This document shows positions 49,463 to 61,637 of a stretch of 64,000 nt of DNA, one piece after another; position 1 is the stretch's first letter; the number at the start of each line of letters is the position of its first letter. The translations under genes were made by a program, and so were the position numbers. The notes under the pieces were generated by a model. It did not search any database. It worked only from the letters and a program-made list of their open reading frames with translations, and was not told the origin of the DNA. The DNA comes from Prototheca cutis (lineage: Eukaryota > Chlorophyta > Trebouxiophyceae > Chlorellales > Chlorellaceae). The stretch covers positions 750,415 to 814,414 of the forward strand of contig BCIH01000009.1 of the NCBI GenBank assembly GCA_002897115.2. Reading direction: 5' to 3'.

Positions 49463-50045
49463 GGCTGCCAGTTCTTTCCTGCGTTTCGTGGTATTTGAGG
49501 GTGGATCTGCTCGGTTTTATTGCCACGAGGTCAGAGACACGCGGTGGCAGTGTGTGGCGAGTGTTGCAAAGCGCTGATTGGTGGACAAGAGGGCAGTCAA
49601 GTAACCACATGGGAATTGGCATGTGTGAGACCAGAGAACCCTTTGCATCCATCAGCACCCCCTCCCCACAGAAACACACTGGATGAGGTCCAGATCCCTC
49701 TGGAGGTTCAGGCTCCTCTGTGCATTCCGGGACAAGCCTGCATTGGTTGCACAATGCCAGGTGTTTCGGGCTTGGAGCCGGCTGTGCAGGTCGGGTGCTT
49801 CTGATGGGTCGCCTGGAATGGTGACAGTTGTTCCGCCCTGCAAGGAAAGTGCGTACTCCAGAATGTCTCTGGCACATCCTTGCATGCAGTGTCGTGGTGG
49901 TGAACTCGCACACATGGAAACACACATTGTCTTATTGTCTCAAGGGGTGATAATGCGGAGGAGTTTGGCAGGAATAAACAAGTGCTGACCCCCCCAACAC
50001 CCACCCACCCACCCNCCCACCCACACACACACACACAACACACAC
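49463..50045. other. Unresolved 3' part of the SAM-domain gene
   Basis: After the exon ending at 50046 the minus strand has (GT)n and (GGGT)n intron sequence with one N at 50015. From about 49900 to 49652 all three minus frames are nearly open; the most protein-like contains ARDILEYALSLQGGTTVT. I could not fix the splice site or final frame. The rest is the upstream region of the 48-kb gene. Confidence 0.4.
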
Positions 50046-51811
50046 CTGGGCCAAGCGCACTGCTGCATGGAGACTGCCGGTCTTAGCTGGCGATGGGCGT
50101 CGTGCTGCCGCCGGCAAACTCAAATGCCCACCCTTCATCCCAAGAACCATTTCTCTGCCGGGTTCCAGCAGGAGGTCGAGCCTCTCGAGCTGTTGCTCAA
50201 GCCGATCAATGTCCCTGGCCGCCAGGTTGGCATCGCGCTGGGCATTCTGTGCCGTCGTCTTGCGGTGCTCCCGCCTGGCGACCGCCAGATCCAGCGCGCG
50301 GCGCAGCCTTGTCTGGCGCGCTGCCAACTGGCGCAGCTCTGGTGTCAGCATGGGAGGTACGGCACAGGGACCAACTGCAGAGGCACCCAACCGCTGCTGC
50401 TGCCGCAGCTTCTCCAGCGCGACCAGGAAAACCCTGCGATGGCCCAGCGTCCGAATGCCTACATCCTCCTGCTTTGAAGTGTGTACATGTGGGATGTTAC
50501 TGACATGTGGTGATCTGTGGGAGGTGTGGATGACTGGTGGCAGGATCTGTTGGTGAAACCATGGTAAGGACCCAACAGCCGCTGCATCTTGCCTTGATCT
50601 CGTGCATGGTAAGGTCTAGGAGCAGGGAACCATCGATGGCATGGTGGACAAAGGTCTTTCTGTACTGCCCAAGTCCCAGAGACTCCAGCCAGCTGCACAC
50701 GTCCTTGACGCTCCATTCTTGAGGCGCGGCCCTGCTGAGCTGGCAGCTTTGTTGTCCGGGCAGGCAGCACCTGCATTCCGCGGCTTGTGCCGTGGGCCCA
50801 GGGCTGTGCAAGAATGGCGGAAAGGAGTGGTGGCAGATGGAAGGGAGAGGGAAGGGAGGGGTTTAATTGCAAGGACTGCGCAGTGCAACATAGCATCCAG
50901 CAGGACACGGCATGGCAATGCATCGCCCGCCGGTCAACTGACGGACCTTGGGAGGCGCCAGGGTGACCCTTGTTCACAACACTGCGCCACGCCTCCTCCC
51001 CCCACACGATGCAGGTGCAGGACAGGTTCAACGATTACAGAGGACCTTTTCTTCCAGAATAACTGTGTTCTGGGGGATGGGAGGCAGGTAGGAGGTGTTC
51101 CAGGCTTGCCAGGGTCATCCACTGGCTTGCCTGTTGGAGAACTGGCCGGGTGCACGCCTGCTTCCTCGGCTCCAGGGTCCACAGATATACGGGGCCGGGA
51201 GCATCCATCCTTTTCATCGTCCGAGTAGCTCTTGCTAGAGGGCCAGCCCTGGTCGGAGGGCCAGACATCGTGCTGAGATGGACCGCACGCCGCCGCAGGG
51301 CAGGGGTGGCTGGCGGCGGGCTCACACGGCGATCGCGCCGTAGAGGACTGTCGAGCAAGTGGAAGAGTCAGCGGAGGAATTCCAGGTCTTTTGAAGGACG
51401 GTTGGGGCGTGCCTGAGACGAGAGGCGTGTCATCCAGCGACTCCAATGTGGCGTTCAGGCGTGCGGCATCCATACATGCCTGCGGCAGACGGACCCTTTC
51501 GCGACAAGGTATTGCGCAGCTGAATAGCCTTGTTGGAGGTGTAAATGTGCGATTTAAAAAATACCTCATGTCGGCCGCTGTGTCTGCTCACCTACGCGCC
51601 AGTGGTTTGGCCCCAGAGCGATCAGCCACAAGCGCTCGGGACTGGGGGTTGGGCAGCTGTCGGAAATGCGGCACCTTCGCGGCGGTGCAGGGTGGCCCCG
51701 ACAACTTCAGGTCGCCCAGGCACAAGCGCACGCCCAATTCCTCAGCAACATACTTACAGAGCGCTTTTGTGTTGAAAAATGGCGAGGATAGGGACCTAAG
51801 TCTGCCAAGCG
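50046..51811 (-). CDS. SAM (sterile alpha motif) domain protein, ends unresolved
   Basis: Exons 51592-51811, 51046-51519, 50593-50731 and 50046-50468 join in phase; neither the start codon nor the last exon is certain. The first exon has ALCKYVAEELGVRLCLGDLK, the second is Pro/Ser-rich and disordered. The SAM domain spans the next two: EWSVKDVCSWLESLGLGQY, DGSLLLDLTMHEIK and EDVGIRTLGHRRVFLVALEK. A long helical/coiled segment follows (LRRALDLAVARREHR, DIDRLEQQLERLDLLL). SAM domains mediate protein or RNA binding and oligomerisation; a specific role cannot be given. The intron inside the SAM domain (50469-50592) needs a GC donor (ATCAAG|GCAAGA) to keep the fold continuous. Confidence 0.7.
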
Positions 51812-51982
51812 CTGTACAGCGGCCAGGGAGGCGTCAGGATGCTGTCGGACCAGGAATCAGCACACTCTTTCAAGGTGCCATGGATCAGAGGGCAACTCCG
51901 AACACTGGTTGCCTTGATTTCATGATGGTTTTAACGTGATCATGCCGGCTTCAGACCGCTTGTCCACCCTCACGTGCCGCAG

Positions 51983-52782
51983 ATCCTCCTGGTGGGCGAC
52001 AGTGCTGTGGGCAAGTCCTCTCTCCTTGTGAGATTCACGACCGGCGCGTTCGAGGAGCTGGTGCCCACAATAGGTGCGAGTGTTTGGACTATGCCTTTTT
52101 TGGTCACGACACCGCATCCTCGGTTAGGAGCTGAGATCATCTTCTGGGATCATCGGGGGTGGGGGGTGGCTTGGCCCTGCGGCAGCATGCACCACGGAAC
52201 GCTTCAGACCTCCAGCTTGGCCGCAGAGCTTGCGCCCCAACCGCAAGCCCCCCCCCCCCCCCGCGCACACACGCAACGAGAACAACAGGTGTGGACTTCA
52301 AGTCCAAGCTTGTGGAGGTGAACGGGGAGCAGGTCAAGCTCTCAATCTGGGACACGGCGGGGCAGGAGCGTTTCCGGACGCTGACCAGCAGCTACTACCG
52401 CGGCGCGCAGGGCATCATCCTTGTGTACGATGTGACCCGCCGCGAGACCTTTGAAGCGCTGGAGGAAGTGTGGCTGCGTGAGGTGGACGTCTACTCCACC
52501 GTCCCCGACGCCATCAAGATGGTTGTTGCAAACAAGACGGATCTGGCCGAGGGGCGCCAGGTCAGCCGCGCGCACGGCATCGCGCTTGCGCGGCGGCACG
52601 GGGCGCTGTTTGTCGAGACCAGCGCCAAGGGCAACGTGGCCGTGGACCAGGCCTTTGAGGAGCTTGTGCTCAAAATCATGGAAACACCCAGTCTCCTGGG
52701 CGCAGCGCCCCCGCAGCAGGGGGCCGGCCTGCGTGCGCGGCAGGGTGTGGGCATTGGATCCCTGTCATCCTGTTGTGCCTGA
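51983..52782 (+). CDS. RAB18: Rab GTPase, Rab18/RABC-type (5' end not placed)
   Basis: Two exons (51983-52073, 52289-52782) cover the GTPase from the first beta strand to the end. The motifs are G1 GDSAVGKS, G2 effector region VPTIGVDFKSK, G3 [11 protein letters not shown]4 NKTD and G5 ETSAKG; the C-terminus SSCCA is a two-cysteine prenylation site. The effector loop (TIGVDFK with long V-E-V-N-G hairpin) and the [23 protein letters not shown] stretch match the Rab18/plant RABC class, which works on ER, lipid droplets or peroxisomes. The acceptor GCCGCAG|ATCCTC precedes the P-loop strand, so a short first exon with the ATG lies upstream in about 51820-51960; I could not identify it. A C15 tract precedes the 3' splice site of the intron. 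Confidence 0.88.
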
Positions 52783-53134
52783 ACCATTTGATGTGAATCT
52801 GCTCTTGTGAACCCGTCCCACTGCCGTTCGTCTGCGAATTGTTTCATTGGCATGCGGAACAAAACCTGCAGTCTTCAAGCTAAAGAACAGAACGCCAAGC
52901 GCTTCACGTGATGCAAGTGCTAGGCGTGAATAGGTGTGCATCATGCTTTCTTTTTCTCAGTGCCTGCACAGGCGCGCTGCTGCCAAGCGTTCATGCATGC
53001 GGATCAAGGGTCCACGGTGGTGACGCCTTTTTGGGATGGGACAGATTTCTGCCCACCAAGGTTGCCCGATCGTCTCAGCCAAGTATGTATGTACACCGAC
53101 TGCCTCTAACCACTCTTCGCTCGGGGTATGTGTG
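52783..53134. other. Intergenic, convergent 3' flanks
   Basis: Lies between the Rab stop (+) and the OPR-RAP stop (-). No gene seen. Confidence 0.5.
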
Positions 53135-54636
53135 TCATGCCTGGGTGGGCTCTTCCGCGGGACCAGGGGCGACCTCGGCGTCCTGCGTACCAGTCGACAC
53201 GACATCGTTTGCGCTCGTCCCATCGGCCGCCACCGCCACCTGTTTGCCATCAGAAGCCGATGTGGCGTCTGGCCCGGTTCCTTCTGTCGTTGCTGGCACA
53301 GGTACTGCAGGATTGGGTGTGGTCTCCTCTGCCGGCACTACCGCCGGCGCTGGCGTGGCCTCCTCTGTCGCCAGCACCTGTTTGACCCGGGCAGTGTCGA
53401 CAATGCCCGGGACACCCGTGGGCTGCGGTAGGGCCCGGCCCTCTGCAAGCAGCCGACGCAGCAGTTCCCGTCGGTCCTCGTCCTCCGCACCAGCCCAGTG
53501 ATAAAATGGCACCGACACGACTCGCCAACCACGTGCCTCCAACAGAGTCCGCCTGTGTGTTTGAGGGGGGGTGAAAGGGAATTTTTTTGTGGGGGTTGTT
53601 TCCGCACAGTGCAGCAGGCAGTTTCGCAGGGAGTTTTGCCAAAATTATAATGTTCAAATGCATGCACGCATGCTTCAAACGTGCGGGATGGATTCTTGTT
53701 GGAAAGCGCACCTCCAGAAGACGTCGGCGAGGGGTTGGAGCGTGTTGGCCGTGAAATGGTGCGGCCCATCCACTTCCAGCGCGATCTTTTCGTCGGCCAG
53801 AGCGATATCCACTGCGTTGGATCGAGATAATGAGAGTGCTCGGGCGTTGCATGCATGCATGCATGTGTGTGTGTGCGCGCGCGTGCAAGATGGGCACGGG
53901 GTGTACGTCCCCAAGGCCTTGACACCAGGACCGATGTGGGAATGGGATGCACATCCGCAAGCAAGGAAAACTGGACCCGGTACCACAAACTGGCCACACC
54001 AGAAAACAGCCGGTCGTCGGTGAGGTGTTCAAACTCATGGGCAATTCCCATGGCAGACAGCATGCGGGAGACATCGCTGTGAAACTCGGAAATCCTGCAA
54101 GGTGACGGTTGATGGTGGGGTTGTGTGTGGGGGGAGGGTTCAGGCAGCTGGGTATCGAGTCCATTCGAGCGCCCTGGAACAAGCGTTCCATCCCAAGTGA
54201 CGACCCAGAGCCTGCAACAGTCGACATCAACTCACGTGACACGTTTGGTGTTTGCCTGCCAGGACAGCCGGCCCGCCAGGCGCAGGTCCGGGGGCAAATG
54301 CCAGGTGCCCTCTGGGTACAACACTTGCACCAGCATCAGCGCTTGGAAGATCTGCAGGGAAGCATTTTTTTCATGCGAACAGGAGGTGAGAAGCCGTAGG
54401 GTTGTCGGCTCAGACAGCCACCAGTGCCTACCCAGATCAAGCAAGCCTGGACCCCTCTGGCCCCCACAAGCTACACCAAGTTTTCCCATACCTGAGAGAG
54501 AGCCTCGGCAGAAATCTCGGCAGTGGACAGTCCGAGGCGGTCCGGGGTCAGGGCCTCGATCAGCGCGTCCCAGGTTGGCTCGTCCAACGATTTCAGCACC
54601 GCCAGACTCCACAGCACGCTGTGGTTGGTTGTAGAA

Positions 54637-54697
<61 letters not shown>

Positions 54698-57057
54698 CGC
54701 GGGTGAACATCGATGTCAGGCGTCGGAGGTGCGATGCCATTGGGGTTGATGCAGAGTGCCAGGTCTACGCAGAACACTCCCAGCCACGCATGGAAACTCC
54801 ATTCTCACTTGGTGATCTGCTGGAGATTGAAAGGCTCGACCTTGAGGCGGCGCATAACCTCTGCAGTGTGGAATAATGTGCGGTTGTGCTTTTGAGCTTC
54901 AAGTGCAATGTGGTGAAGTCCACGGGTTCCCACATGAGAGGGTTATGCCACAGCCCCTCGGCATCCCAGTCCATCCAAGGCTACACCAACAGCCAAGACG
55001 TCCGGGCCACGAACCCTGCTTCATGGCATCCTGGAAATCCTGCAGGCGCAAGTTCATGGTGGCAAACGCCCAGAGCAGACTGCAGGGAGTCGGGGAGGGG
55101 CAAAGCTCAGTGGATCGATCCCGGCCGCCTCACAGATGGCCCGCGGCATTGCAGTGGCAGCAGCTGGACCATGGACGTACTGCTACAGGAACCTGAACGC
55201 AATGAGCTCATACCCGGCACGCACGCACTTGGAAATGTGTTGGAGGCCCAGATCCGGCATGATCAGCTTGGCACGGTCTGCAAGGGGGTTGGGCGATTGA
55301 TGTTAGAGATGAATGACTTCTGCTGAGCACTGATCCCGATGCTCATGGGACCTGCTGCACCTGGCACGGGGGGACAGCTGTGAAATCCCCTACCATGCAC
55401 TCAACGTCGGCAACTGTCCTCCCCCGACAATGAAATCCGTCACATACCGGCAACGGCTCGCATGAGCTTCTCATCCAAGTAGGTGCTCTTTGCAAAGGAC
55501 CATGCCTGCAGCGGCGTCGTAGAGGGACGGGACCTCAACTTCTGCTCTTGCCGTTCACAAACACACATCTTGTCCCGACAAGCACCGTCCACAACCGTCT
55601 AGCATCACATCTCAACAGCGTACCAGGTTGCTGACGTTCTGCCCCGAGTACTCGCTGATGCGACCGATAGACTCTGCCGCCACACGTGTCAGCAGCGGCG
55701 CGCAGTACACCCCTGCGCAGCAGTGTATTCCGGCATGGATTTGCTTGCTTGTGGGCAGAGCAATTTTCCGCTCAGTCTCGCGTCCCGCTTTTCGCATGAG
55801 TGCTGTCAGAGCCCTCGTTGGAGTACTCGTGAAACCTGACTCAGCACTGGGCAGCAGAGGTTCACTACGGCAGCAACTCCCCCCTCCAACTTTCCAAACT
55901 CCATTCCTAAACAATAAAGCTCCTCACCAAGCTTGGCAAAGGCCCAGACAGAGTTGGCCATCTCCTGGGGCGAGCACGTCTCCACGCGGTCGGACTGTGC
56001 CAGCCCCATCGTCATCAGCACCTTTTTACCGGGGTCATACTCCAGAGTCGCAATCGCCCAGACCTGTGGAACCCATTGGGTATGAGCGGTTGTGGCATGC
56101 GTCTGGGGGAGCAGGAGGATGTCCATCAAACCCCGGGGCTAGTGCCATTCCCACTCGTGCCATGCGCCGCAGCCCCCCCCCCCCCCCCNNNNAAAACCCC
56201 ATATGCGTGCTTACTGTGTTGGAGAGATGCTGCCTGGAAAAGGTCTTTTCCAAGTTTTCATCTTCCAGCCTTCGGTATGTCTCGCGGCAAACCTCCACCA
56301 GAATGGGCTGGGTGTGGGTGTGGGTGTGGGTGTGGGGGGGTAGAGGGTTTAAGGAGGTGACATTGCCGTGGTGTGGAGGGGTCCACCAAGCGCAGAGGGC
56401 GCCCTGGATAGAGCATCATCCAGGAGGGAAAAACAGTGTGAACAAAAAAACCTCTCCTCACCCGGTGCATGTCGCGGACGAGATCATAGTCCTTGAGCGT
56501 GGCCAGAGCCCAGATGGTGTTGGACATGTTTTGCGGTGAAAATTCCTCAATCTTTTTAATGATTTGAGGCGTCACCATCTGTAAAGTGGGAGCGGGTGGG
56601 CGTTTGGGTGGGTGTGGTTGAGGGAGAGATGAAATGAAGCCAATCGTATGCAGACCAACTGTACGTTCCTCTCTTGGGAAAAGTGGGTGCACCATCGAGG
56701 ATGTTCATGGTCGAAGCCAGACTATTCCATGTCGGTCCCAAGGCATGAACTGTGCATGCATGCATTCATTCACTCAGGCAGCACACCACCGCCGGCTCGA
56801 CTTGCCTGGAGGAAGAGCGGGTCCGGGCAGACGTTCAAGGACGCCAGCGACCACAGGATCTGTGACAAGGGGAGGGTAAGCGATCCAGGCGAATGTTGAG
56901 TAGCTTGCCGCTCGATATCATTGTGAAACCAGTATGTGATCTTCACTGATACAGTGTTCACGCATAGCAACCTCCACACTGTCACCATTGCTCCTGCACA
57001 AGAGCAGCAGAGCAACATGAAAAGCAAGTGTCCAATGCCCCCCCCCCGCACCCCCCC

Positions 57058-57130
<73 letters not shown>

Positions 57131-58277
57131 TTGCGATGGCTTGCGGCTGCAGCGTGTGCATGATCCTGATGGCATGCACCGTTCCTGCATGTGCGATCAA
57201 GGGAATTTTGATCAAGTTTTTCTTTGCTTTCCCCTGGGCAACTGGCGGGTCATTGCGTCGTATCCCTCGGTTGCCGCCATCATCATTCATTCTCGCTTCC
57301 AACTGAGCGAGCCCAACAGACACATGCATGCGAACATACCCACAGCAAAGCATCCCTGCCCCGATCCACGGTGGCCTCACCGGCATCAAAGAGCTCCTTG
57401 TGGTAGGTCTCAAGCTTGGCATAACCCCACAGTGTGCTGCACGAGTATTTGCAGAGGTCATGGTGAGTGGGTGGGCCAGAAAGTGTATTGGATCGTCAAA
57501 AGATACGGGACACTGAGAGTAGCAACTCGCAGGTCTTCTCTCTGCATGCTCCATACACTGAACACATTCATAAAACGGCTGCATTCCCAACTCCCATCAG
57601 CACCATTGCAATCTGCATGACCATGCCCATCTCAGCCCTCAAACTTCCACACAAACAGACCAGCCCACTTTGAGAGGTTTTGCGGGGAGAACTCTGGCAT
57701 GCGCCGCACGGCAGCGGCAGCGACGTCGGTGAGGAGTTCCGGCCCCGGATCGACGCCCAGATTGGCAAAGGCCCAGACCGTGTTTGAGAGGTTTTGGCAA
57801 TTAAACTCCCAGATGTGGCGCCGAGCTTCTGCGCCGATGGCTGACAGCAGAGCGGTGTCCTGGACTTCCAGCTTGCTCAGGGCCCACAGTGAGTTGGACA
57901 TGGCCTGGGGTGAGAAGGTCGAAATCTTGGCCAGACTCTCCCGTGCCAGCTCCGTCACCACCTCGGGCCCGGGGTCAAATTCAAGCTTGGCAAACGCCAG
58001 CAGTGTGTTGCTGATGTTTTGCGCCGTGAATTCAGGCAGGCGTTTCAACACCACTGCCGCCAGCGCATTCAGCACCTTGGGCCCGGGGTGGTACGCTGCA
58101 TGTATCGTTTTTTTTATTTGAATTGGTGAAAGTGCCTAGGGTTATGGGTCTGGAGTGAAGAAGAAACAGGGTTTTGCAATGTTGTCATGGTTGCAGTATT
58201 CCATGCTCATGCTTGGCATCAGATACTCTCAACCCACCCACCCCTTTGCAAAAGAAAAAAGGACAAACCTCTCATCC

Positions 58278-58312
<35 letters not shown>

Positions 58313-59406
58313 TACCACCCACCGAGTGTGGCAAAGGCCCAGAGGCTGTTGGCCGTGTTTTGGGCATTGCCGTCGGCTGCCTTGGCGGCGTTTTCGTCCG
58401 CGAGGGCTTGCATGAACTCGTCTCCTGGATGATGATTCATTTTTGCCAGGGACCACAGCGTGTTTGAGATGTTTCGGGCCGAAGACTCGGCCCGCCTCGC
58501 CATCATCATTGCCTTGAGCTTGTGGAAGGCCGGCGACGAAGTCACCTGCGCATGCAGGTTTGGCGCGCCCCGCATCCCCGCCAGCTTGTGCACCGCCGTG
58601 GCCAGACAGATTGTGTCAAACTTTTCGCTCTGGTTCGCAATGATGTCCAGGATCGTCTGCGCATCGCTCGCCGCCGTCATGCGCTTGTTCACCTCGATCG
58701 CCTCGACCGCTCCTCGTTCCAGCGAACGCCGGCCTCCCCCTCCCCCCCCGCCGCTCAACGACCCACCGCCGCCGCGCCGGCCAGAACCGGCGCCGGGGCC
58801 GGACATCTGTCGCGGGGGCGGGTTGGGCGCCTGCTCCGCGCCGGCAGAGAACCCGGGCCCTGGGCCGTAACCATAGGGCGGCGGCGGGAACGGCGGGCCG
58901 TGCCGGCCGTGCCGGCCGTGCCGGCCGTGCCATCCGTGGTGCATCGAGTGGTGGTGGTGCGGCGGCGGGAAGGGGGGGGGGTGGTGGTGACCGTACGGCG
59001 GAGGTGGCATGTGGGGGTGCGGAGGCCCGCCGTAGTAGCCGCCGCTGCCGTAAAACTCGGGTGGTGCTTGTCCTGGGGTGGCCATACCAGACTGACTCCC
59101 CCCCGCGCCGGGCTGAACGGGGCCCATCGCCGGCTGGGGCGGCGTCGCTGGACCCACTGCATGGGGGCATAGCAGTCATGCGCTTGCAAGGTTGTGTAAG
59201 TGTGCATCCATTCACCGGTGCTGATGGTCGTGGTGAAAGCTTACTATATACTCCAACCATTCTAACTCTCCGGGCAACAGAACAACTGCAAATGTCCTAC
59301 CGTAGGATTGGGCACCCCCCGGGCCTGGCGGGGCAGTGGCCAACGGCGGGCCTGCTGTGGCAGGAACCGGGGCCCCCCCGCCGGCCATCCAGACCCAGCT
59401 GCCCAT
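53135..59406 (-). CDS. OPR-repeat and RAP-domain organelle RNA-binding protein (Tbc2-like)
   Basis: Nineteen exons join in one frame to about 1,015 residues: 59301-59406, 58323-59156, 57669-58095, 57381-57436, 57129-57184, 56806-56859, 56462-56578, 56215-56307, 55928-56063, 55624-55712, 55448-55505, 55229-55277, 55015-55079, 54809-54860, 54492-54618, 54236-54351, 54000-54094, 53712-53811 and 53135-53552. The N-terminus is Gly/Pro/His-rich. Repeats of about 38 residues follow, with consensus F-x-x-Q-x-x-S-N-T-x-W-A-x-A-x-L (FSPQAMSNSLWALSKLEV, FNCQNLSNTVWAFANLGV, FSPQNMSNTIWALATL). The RAP domain is VDIALADEKIALEVDGPHHF to EARGWRVVSVPFYHW. Chlamydomonas relatives such as Tbc2 control translation or stability of single chloroplast mRNAs. 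No clear transit peptide is visible, so an upstream exon may be missing. Confidence 0.85.
54637..54697 (+). repeat. G61 homopolymer (C61 in sense) in OPR-RAP intron
   Basis: Sixty-one G on the plus strand. In the sense of the minus-strand gene it is a C61 tract ending 18 nt before the 3' splice site of the intron 54619-54808. Confidence 0.9.
56173..56192. other. C16 run and 4-N gap in OPR-RAP intron
   Basis: Sixteen C (56173-56188) are followed by four unknown bases. The site is in the intron 56064-56214 and does not touch coding sequence. Confidence 0.95.
57061..57128. repeat. (AC)34 microsatellite abutting an OPR-RAP 5' splice site
   Basis: Thirty-four AC units on the plus strand. In sense it is (GT)34 that begins with the GT of the 5' splice site of the intron 56860-57128. 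Confidence 0.92.
58280..58309. repeat. (AT)15 microsatellite in OPR-RAP intron 2
   Basis: About fifteen AT units, 14 nt from the 5' splice site at 58323 of the minus-strand gene. It is the only long A/T repeat in the window. Confidence 0.9.
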
Positions 59407-61637
59407 GGATCCATCAGGATTTGGCAGATCTGTACGCCACTGCCAGCTTCCTCCTGTAGAGGGTTTGGCGTTGATTTGTCAGGTTTGCGGAATCCGGATG
59501 CTGCTAGACATTCAATGCATTCCAGACTGTCTACCCTGTCCTTGCCCAGGATCCCTGCCATTGCAAAATGCACGAACCGCGTCCCCTCCCAAGCATATTA
59601 CCCGCGGCAGGCTGTTGGGTAGCTAGGCCGCCGCTCAAGGTCCTGGCACCGGACCCGGTATCCGGTGGCCTGCATCAGGGTGTGAAAAGGAAAGAAAATG
59701 CCATGCAGCACTGCTTGTTCGCAAAGTACAACGGCCAGATGGTCCCTCCCTGTCATTTCATCGACGTCCTGCCCTACAGACCGAAACCTCGTGGGCCTTG
59801 CCCACCCAGCAGTGGCCAAGAACGGTGCGATTTCGTGCAATCATACTGATACAGGCGAATCCCTCAAGTGCACTGGACCCCGCCCACACCCACACACCCC
59901 GATGAGGAGATGACCCGGGCACGTTTGTTGGGGTTGGAGGGCGGGTCACTTGTCGTGCCCACTATGTAGGGTGCACGGTGCATTTCCAATGATTTCTTTT
60001 AGAAAGTGGTCTGCGGCGCAGTGGTGGGGTGGTCGAGGTTGGGGCGGGGGGGGCAACGCCCCGAGCATCGGGCACCGAGTGTTGAAGGCAGTGATCAGGA
60101 GTGTTGATGATCGGGGCCGAATGGCGTTCAAGCATTGCGGTAGAAGGTCGATGGGCAATGCAGGGTGCTCATGAATTCGAGCATGAATAAAGCAGACAAA
60201 AGGAATCGCCACTGCAATGCGCCACCACAAAGCACGCAACCCCAGCCAGGCTCCCTTCCAAGCAGGGGCCACCAGCCAGGCACAGCATGGCAGTCTCACC
60301 ATCAGACAAACTAGTGTGTGGGCATCAAGGGACCAACGTCCCAAAACTCTGCACGTGATGGCCCAGGGGAATGGCGGCCTGAACGCGACGTGGTCCCAAG
60401 AACAGGGAGGTGGGCTCGGCCAAGGTGGTCCCTGGGGGCAGCTCGACGGCCACCCCCGACTACCCATCAAACCCCGTTCACAGCATCATATGTCTTATAA
60501 TGGATTGATCAGCGCATTGCCACCGCATCTTGCCCGAGTGGCGCCCCGCATGGGCCGTCCGCAAGAAGCGCAGGTGACCCCCCCTCCCCTGCCCGCAACA
60601 CCACCTTGGCTCCAGCTACCAGAATCGTGTCCGCGGAGCTGTAGGGTACCCTGCGTTCGTCAGAACTGATTATAATGCTGTATATTGTCGGTAACAGGTA
60701 ACGCGGAGACATCGCGGAGATCCTGCATAGAGCTCGCCTAGGATCGCATGGCAGCAGCTGGCGTGTTCGGAGTGCCTGCAAGGCTTTCGATCGGGACTCG
60801 GCATGTGGGGGTGTCTCGCGAGCGGCAGCCCCTGCCAGTCCTGTAATGGTGCTACTGTCACTGCAATGGGACATACTCGTCCATATCTCTTCAGGAATGC
60901 CACTTTGCGGCTCATTGATTTGGCCGGCCCATGCCGCCACAGGACAAGTCGGTTGTTTTTCACCAGTCCCACCCTGCCTTGGGCGGGGGGATCTCTCAGC
61001 CGGCACCATCCAATCCGTTTCCTTCAAGGATATACATTGGACGAGCTATGATAAATCACTGTGAAGAGCTGTTGATCTCAACTGCGTCTGCACGTGCTCC
61101 CTGTACAGAAAAATGCTGGCTGAGGCAGGCGGCACATGCCCCTCCTCACCAAGCAGGCCTATTGTTCCAGGGATCTCGCGATAATTCTGATCCAACAAGT
61201 GTGCACGCTGTTTCCGTCAAGCATTTCATGTTCAGCAAGGCAACGCATCCAAGGCAGTCCACTGCATGGCACCCAGGTACAATTCAACAGTCCCTACTCT
61301 AAGCCTGGTGGACACAGCCCACCCACTGGATACTCGTGTTCAAGGCGTCATTACAACGGTGCACGAGTGATCACTCGGCCTTGTCACGGCAATATTTTCC
61401 GTAGAGAACGACAAAAGGGGGGGGGGGGGCCTTGCTTGGGGGAGAAATTGATGCCCACTGCCCACCCACGACAATTCAAAACAAGAAACCGGGAATGACT
61501 TCTGGTGAGATCCGTGAGAAAGGGAAAGAAATGTTTCGAGGCAGCCTGCCCAGCGCGTCATTCGTGCATGTGTATTTCATTAAAGGCATTTTTTAAACGT
61601 ATTTTTTGCGTTTGCAGCACTAGGTTGAAGGTCGTGA
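59407..61637. other. Intergenic, about 2.2 kb without a recognisable gene
   Basis: Upstream of OPR-RAP (-) and of the AT-hook gene (+). The right half (60650-61600) is richer in A/T. A minus-strand frame at 60509-61027 has no family features. Promoters of both genes and perhaps an extra first OPR-RAP exon should lie here. Confidence 0.4.

Noticed and set aside
49708..50043. Three overlapping minus frames as last exon of the SAM gene
   Set aside because: All are nearly open and no acceptor could be chosen, so none was annotated as coding.
54236..54351. Possible GC donor after WQ in the OPR-RAP exon (CAG|GCAAAC)
   Set aside because: A consensus GTGAGT donor a few codons later (GTCAC|GTGAGT) fits the phase of the next exon.
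60509..61027. 172-codon minus frame as a gene
   Set aside because: No domain, no splice support and biased composition; treated as chance.
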